Below are positions 21,886 through 23,688 of a stretch of 23,688 bases of DNA, piece after piece. The notes below the pieces were generated by a model. It made no database searches. It had not been told where the DNA came from and worked only from the letters and a program-made list of their open reading frames with translations. The position numbers and the translations under genes are program-made. How positions within the stretch are numbered: position 1 is the stretch's first letter; each line of letters opens with the position of its first letter. This stretch comes from JBEEPE01 sp964489645 (GTDB lineage: Bacteria > Verrucomicrobiota > Verrucomicrobiia > Chthoniobacterales > Chthoniobacteraceae): assembly GCA_964489645.1 (NCBI GenBank), contig CAZAZT010000054.1:1-23688 (forward strand), in the 5' to 3' direction.

Positions 21886-22934
21886 GAGGCGGGGCGCTGA
21901 AGCTGAAGGGTTTTGAGAAACTGTGTGGCCTGCTGATCCAGCCGCGCTTCGTGCAGATCGAAGAGGCATTCCAACGGATCGGCCCAAGCCAGCCCCCCAT
22001 CGCGTGGCGCGAAAAGCGGATCGGCATGGCGCACGGCATGGACCACGACATTGGCCGGAGCGAGCGGGTCATCGACTTGTTTCAACGCAGGGTCGAGGCG
22101 CTTGATGAAATCCAGATTCAGCTTTCTGCCGGGGCAGTGCAGCGACAGGTCGAGCCGGGGCGTGCCGACGAGATTGAGTCCGGGCTCGTAGTGTTTTGCG
22201 CCAAGCACGCCGCCGATGGCCAACTCCCGTAGATTGAGCTTTTCCAGCCGATGCAGATGGGATTCGGCAGAGCGTGGCTGACCAGATTGATCGGCGAAGC
22301 GAATGGAGGAGCGAGCGCGATCCGCCGTGGCTGCGAGTCGGGTAAAGGCATCCGAAGGAAACCAGCGCAGCATGACTCGGCGGTCGGATGTCCGTTCCAC
22401 GAGGCTACCGAGGGAGTTCAAAACACGAGCGACAGCGGGGTAGGAGCATCCCGCTGTTCGACCCAGCCATTCTGATGTGACGGGCTCAGGATTTATCAGC
22501 CATCGATGGAGTAGGAGCTTTTGGATGACGAACGAATAATCGGTGCGGGTGGTATGCATCCGGTCCCGCTCGGCATCAACGACTTCTGAGATGACTCGCT
22601 GAGTCTCAGCGTCCGGGTCGTGCGGGATGCCGAGAATGTGGTCCGAGGTCTGAAGACAGATGGTGAGCCTTTGAAGGACATCACTGCGCAGAACGGAAGC
22701 CGCCCTATCCCATTCGTGGCGCAGGCGTTCCTCGGAAATTGACGAGTTCGCCAGCACGACGTAGCCACGCGCAGCGGGGTCTTCACCGACCGGATAAGCG
22801 ACCTGCATGAGGCTCGTGCGCAGGGTGCGGAGAGCATCGACGCGGAAGTTGACCTTAATCACGGCGTTGCCAACGCGGGCGTCCACGTCAGGGTCAGAGT
22901 GGGGATGGTTTTGGCGATGGGTGCGTTGATCCAC
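21882..22934 (-). CDS. Winged-helix DNA-binding protein, AbiEi-like (candidate antitoxin/regulator)
   Basis: A 350-aa protein with three parts. Residues about 23-120 (VIKVNFRVDALRTLRTSLMQ, then GYVVLANSSISEERL) are a domain I do not recognise. Residues about 133-190 form a winged helix: FVIQKLLLHRWLI, VTSEWLGRTAGCSYPAVARVLNSL with the probable recognition helix at SYPAVARVLNSL, and RVMLRWF as wing. Residues about 225-345 (LRELAIGGVLGAKHYEPG, LVGTPRLDLSLHCPG, FIKRLDPAL, VVVHAVRHADPLF, WADPLECLFDLHEARL) resemble the effector part found in AbiEi-type and related DNA-binding partners of nucleotidyltransferase genes. The start is a GTG at 22934 with GAGGG 4 bp upstream. It overlaps the nucleotidyltransferase gene by 4 bp and has iterated repeats just upstream, both consistent with autoregulation. 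Confidence 0.62.
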   Translation of the reverse strand: MDQRTHRQNHPHSDPDVDARVGNAVIKVNFRVDALRTLRTSLMQVAYPVGEDPAARGYVVLANSSISEERLRHEWDRAASVLRSDVLQRLTICLQTSDHILGIPHDPDAETQRVISEVVDAERDRMHTTRTDYSFVIQKLLLHRWLINPEPVTSEWLGRTAGCSYPAVARVLNSLGSLVERTSDRRVMLRWFPSDAFTRLAATADRARSSIRFADQSGQPRSAESHLHRLEKLNLRELAIGGVLGAKHYEPGLNLVGTPRLDLSLHCPGRKLNLDFIKRLDPALKQVDDPLAPANVVVHAVRHADPLFAPRDGGLAWADPLECLFDLHEARLDQQATQFLKTLQLQRPAS

Positions 22935-22944
22935 GGTGCCCTCA

Positions 22945-23039
22945 AACTTGCAGGATCAATGCTAAACCTGCAAGTCAATATTTAGCCTACGGGTCAATAT
23001 TGGGTCGCAGGTTGATTGGAAACTTGCAGCGTCATTTGG
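22945..23039. repeat. Five iterated ~19-20 bp repeats upstream of the AbiE-like pair
   Basis: Five similar units follow each other without gaps: aacttgcaggatcaatgcta (22945), aacctgcaagtcaatattt (22965), agcctacgggtcaatattg (22984), ggtcgcaggttgattgga (23003) and aacttgcagcgtcatttgg (23021). The period is 18-20 bp, about two helical turns. The shared core is a TGCAG-like block followed by TCAAT. They begin 10 bp before the GTG start of the winged-helix gene, where its promoter must lie, so they are probable binding sites of that protein. No clear -35/-10 pair could be assigned within them. Confidence 0.7.
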
Positions 23040-23139
23040 TCGGCAGGAGGGAGGTGCGCGATTTCCGGACGGCGGGATCTATCCAGCCGCGCGGCGGGCA
23101 TATCCGGTACTGACTGATGTCCAACTCAGAGGGGGCATC

Positions 23140-23356
23140 CCTCTGCGAGGGCGTTTCCCCACTGACCCATATTGGGCTGCTCAGACTGCATTCCTTCGCT
23201 CAGATATCCTTGATGGGCAGGACGTTGGTGAAACTGGGCTTGTCCTTGAACTCCTGGTGCATGCGGACGATGCACTGGACGTGCTCGTCGGTGAGGAAAC
23301 ATTTGGCGCGTTTGGGGGCTGACTTCATTCATTGCGTTGATGAAGAGTGTATTCTC
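23140..23356 (-). pseudogene. Decayed C-terminal fragment of a type I restriction DNA methylase (HsdM)
   Basis: Read on the minus strand, ENTLFINAMNEV (23321-23356) is followed in the next frame by AKCFLTDEHVQCIVRMHQEF and PSFTNVLPIKDI, then a TGA stop (23200-23202) and AKECSLSSPIWV. From memory this matches the HsdM C-terminus of the form LFINAxNEVTRERAQSFLTDEHIxRIV, then FKDEPGFxRVVPLEEIRAK, NLSIPLYV. Between NEV and FLTDEH there are 22 nt where 21 are expected, so a one-base insertion, perhaps in the run of five C, breaks the frame. The TGA stands where an Arg codon is expected (CGA to TGA). The rest of hsdM and any hsdS or hsdR are absent. A small hairpin, CAGAGGG-ggcat-CCCTCTG, lies at 23127-23145. 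Confidence 0.6.
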
Positions 23357-23567
23357 GGGCCGGTCTTTGGGGGGCTGCGTGGGGCTCGGGTCGGCCTCCA
23401 TCTTCCGGAGGGGGACGTCGTGAGGTCAGAGGATGGTGCAGCAGTCGGGCTTGGGTTTGGGGCTAAGGATGTGCTGGCGGGCAGGGGGCATCGGCTCGGC
23501 CCTGCGGCGTCTCTGGACGAGAGGGTCTGGGTTCCCGTGGGCGGAAGTTGGGAGAGGGGTACGAGGC
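23357..23567. other. Apparently non-coding stretch
   Basis: No recognisable gene, RNA or repeat. Open frames exist on both strands, but their translations are rich in Pro, Ser and Arg and match nothing I know. It probably contains further decayed sequence between the methylase remnant and the membrane protein gene. Confidence 0.4.
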
Positions 23568-23688
23568 TCAGTAGATGAGCCACGAGTTCCAGCTGGCGAA
23601 TCCGAGGGTGGCGAGAGCGGAGAGGATGAGCCAGCCGCGGCTGTGACGACCGAGGAGGACGAGGATGATGAATGCGACGAGCGTGGCG
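23568..23688 (-). CDS. C-terminus of a membrane protein, cut by the window edge
   Basis: The minus-strand frame entering from the window end reads ATLVAFIILVLLGRHSRG, then WLILSALATLGFASWNSWLIY, and stops with TGA at 23568-23570. It shows two hydrophobic segments separated by a short basic turn (GRHSRG), as in a membrane hairpin ending the protein. Only 39 residues are present, so the family cannot be identified. The clean alternation of hydrophobic segments and the in-frame stop make it much more convincing than the competing frames. Confidence 0.6.
   Translation of the reverse strand, partial: ATLVAFIILVLLGRHSRGWLILSALATLGFASWNSWLIY

Noticed and set aside
22945..23039. CRISPR array
   Set aside because: The units are contiguous, degenerate and without spacers, and no cas gene is present.
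23117..23578. 153-codon plus-strand open frame near the right end
   Set aside because: It shows no domain, and the opposite strand carries recognisable methylase fragments over the same bases.

Overview
The window looks like a piece of a G+C-rich chromosome from the Planctomycetota-Verrucomicrobiota group, most likely Verrucomicrobiota. This is inferred from a three-gene set of a cytochrome-c/DUF1549/DUF1553 (PSD1-type) protein, a Tat-exported DUF1501 protein and a WD40 protein, from a formylglycine-type sulfatase, and from the almost complete absence of Shine-Dalgarno sequences. No rRNA, tRNA, CRISPR array, transposase or phage gene was recognised. Base composition was not computed.

Layout. 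Positions 1-2312 (+): a secreted sulfatase and a small membrane protein made of two DUF2061 units. Positions 2309-9903 (-): one compact run, probably an operon, in transcription order a PF13679-type methyltransferase, an Rsm22-type methyltransferase, a nitroreductase, plsY, gpsA, an RsmA-Nudix fusion and a GT-C glycosyltransferase; most junctions are under 45 bp or overlap. Positions 10003-12494 (+): a PfkB-family sugar kinase, a PduO-type cobalamin adenosyltransferase preceded by a hairpin, and a secreted LprI-like protein. Positions 12526-16832 (-): the PSD1-DUF1501-WD40 operon. Positions 17003-20720 (-): the sulfate assimilation operon cysH-cysD-cysNC, with a recognisable promoter and an operator-like repeat, ending near a perfect hairpin. 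Positions 20983-22934 (-): an AbiE-like pair (winged-helix regulator, then nucleotidyltransferase) sharing a 4-bp ATGA overlap, with five iterated ~19-20 bp repeats just upstream. Positions 23140-23356 (-): a decayed C-terminal fragment of a type I restriction methylase. Positions 23568-23688 (-): the C-terminus of a membrane protein that runs off the window.

How the genes work together. The central operon combines ribosome-related methyltransferases (RsmA for 16S rRNA, Rsm22 for the small subunit) with the first steps of phospholipid synthesis (GpsA makes glycerol-3-phosphate, PlsY acylates it). The cys operon takes sulfate to APS, optionally to PAPS, and then to sulfite. The PSD1/DUF1501/WD40 set is a typical planctomycete/verrucomicrobial surface or periplasmic module of unknown function. 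The right end (AbiE-like pair plus methylase remnant) looks like a small accessory defence island. The most unusual items are the RsmA-Nudix fusion, the repeat array in front of the AbiE-like pair, and the operator-covered cysH promoter.
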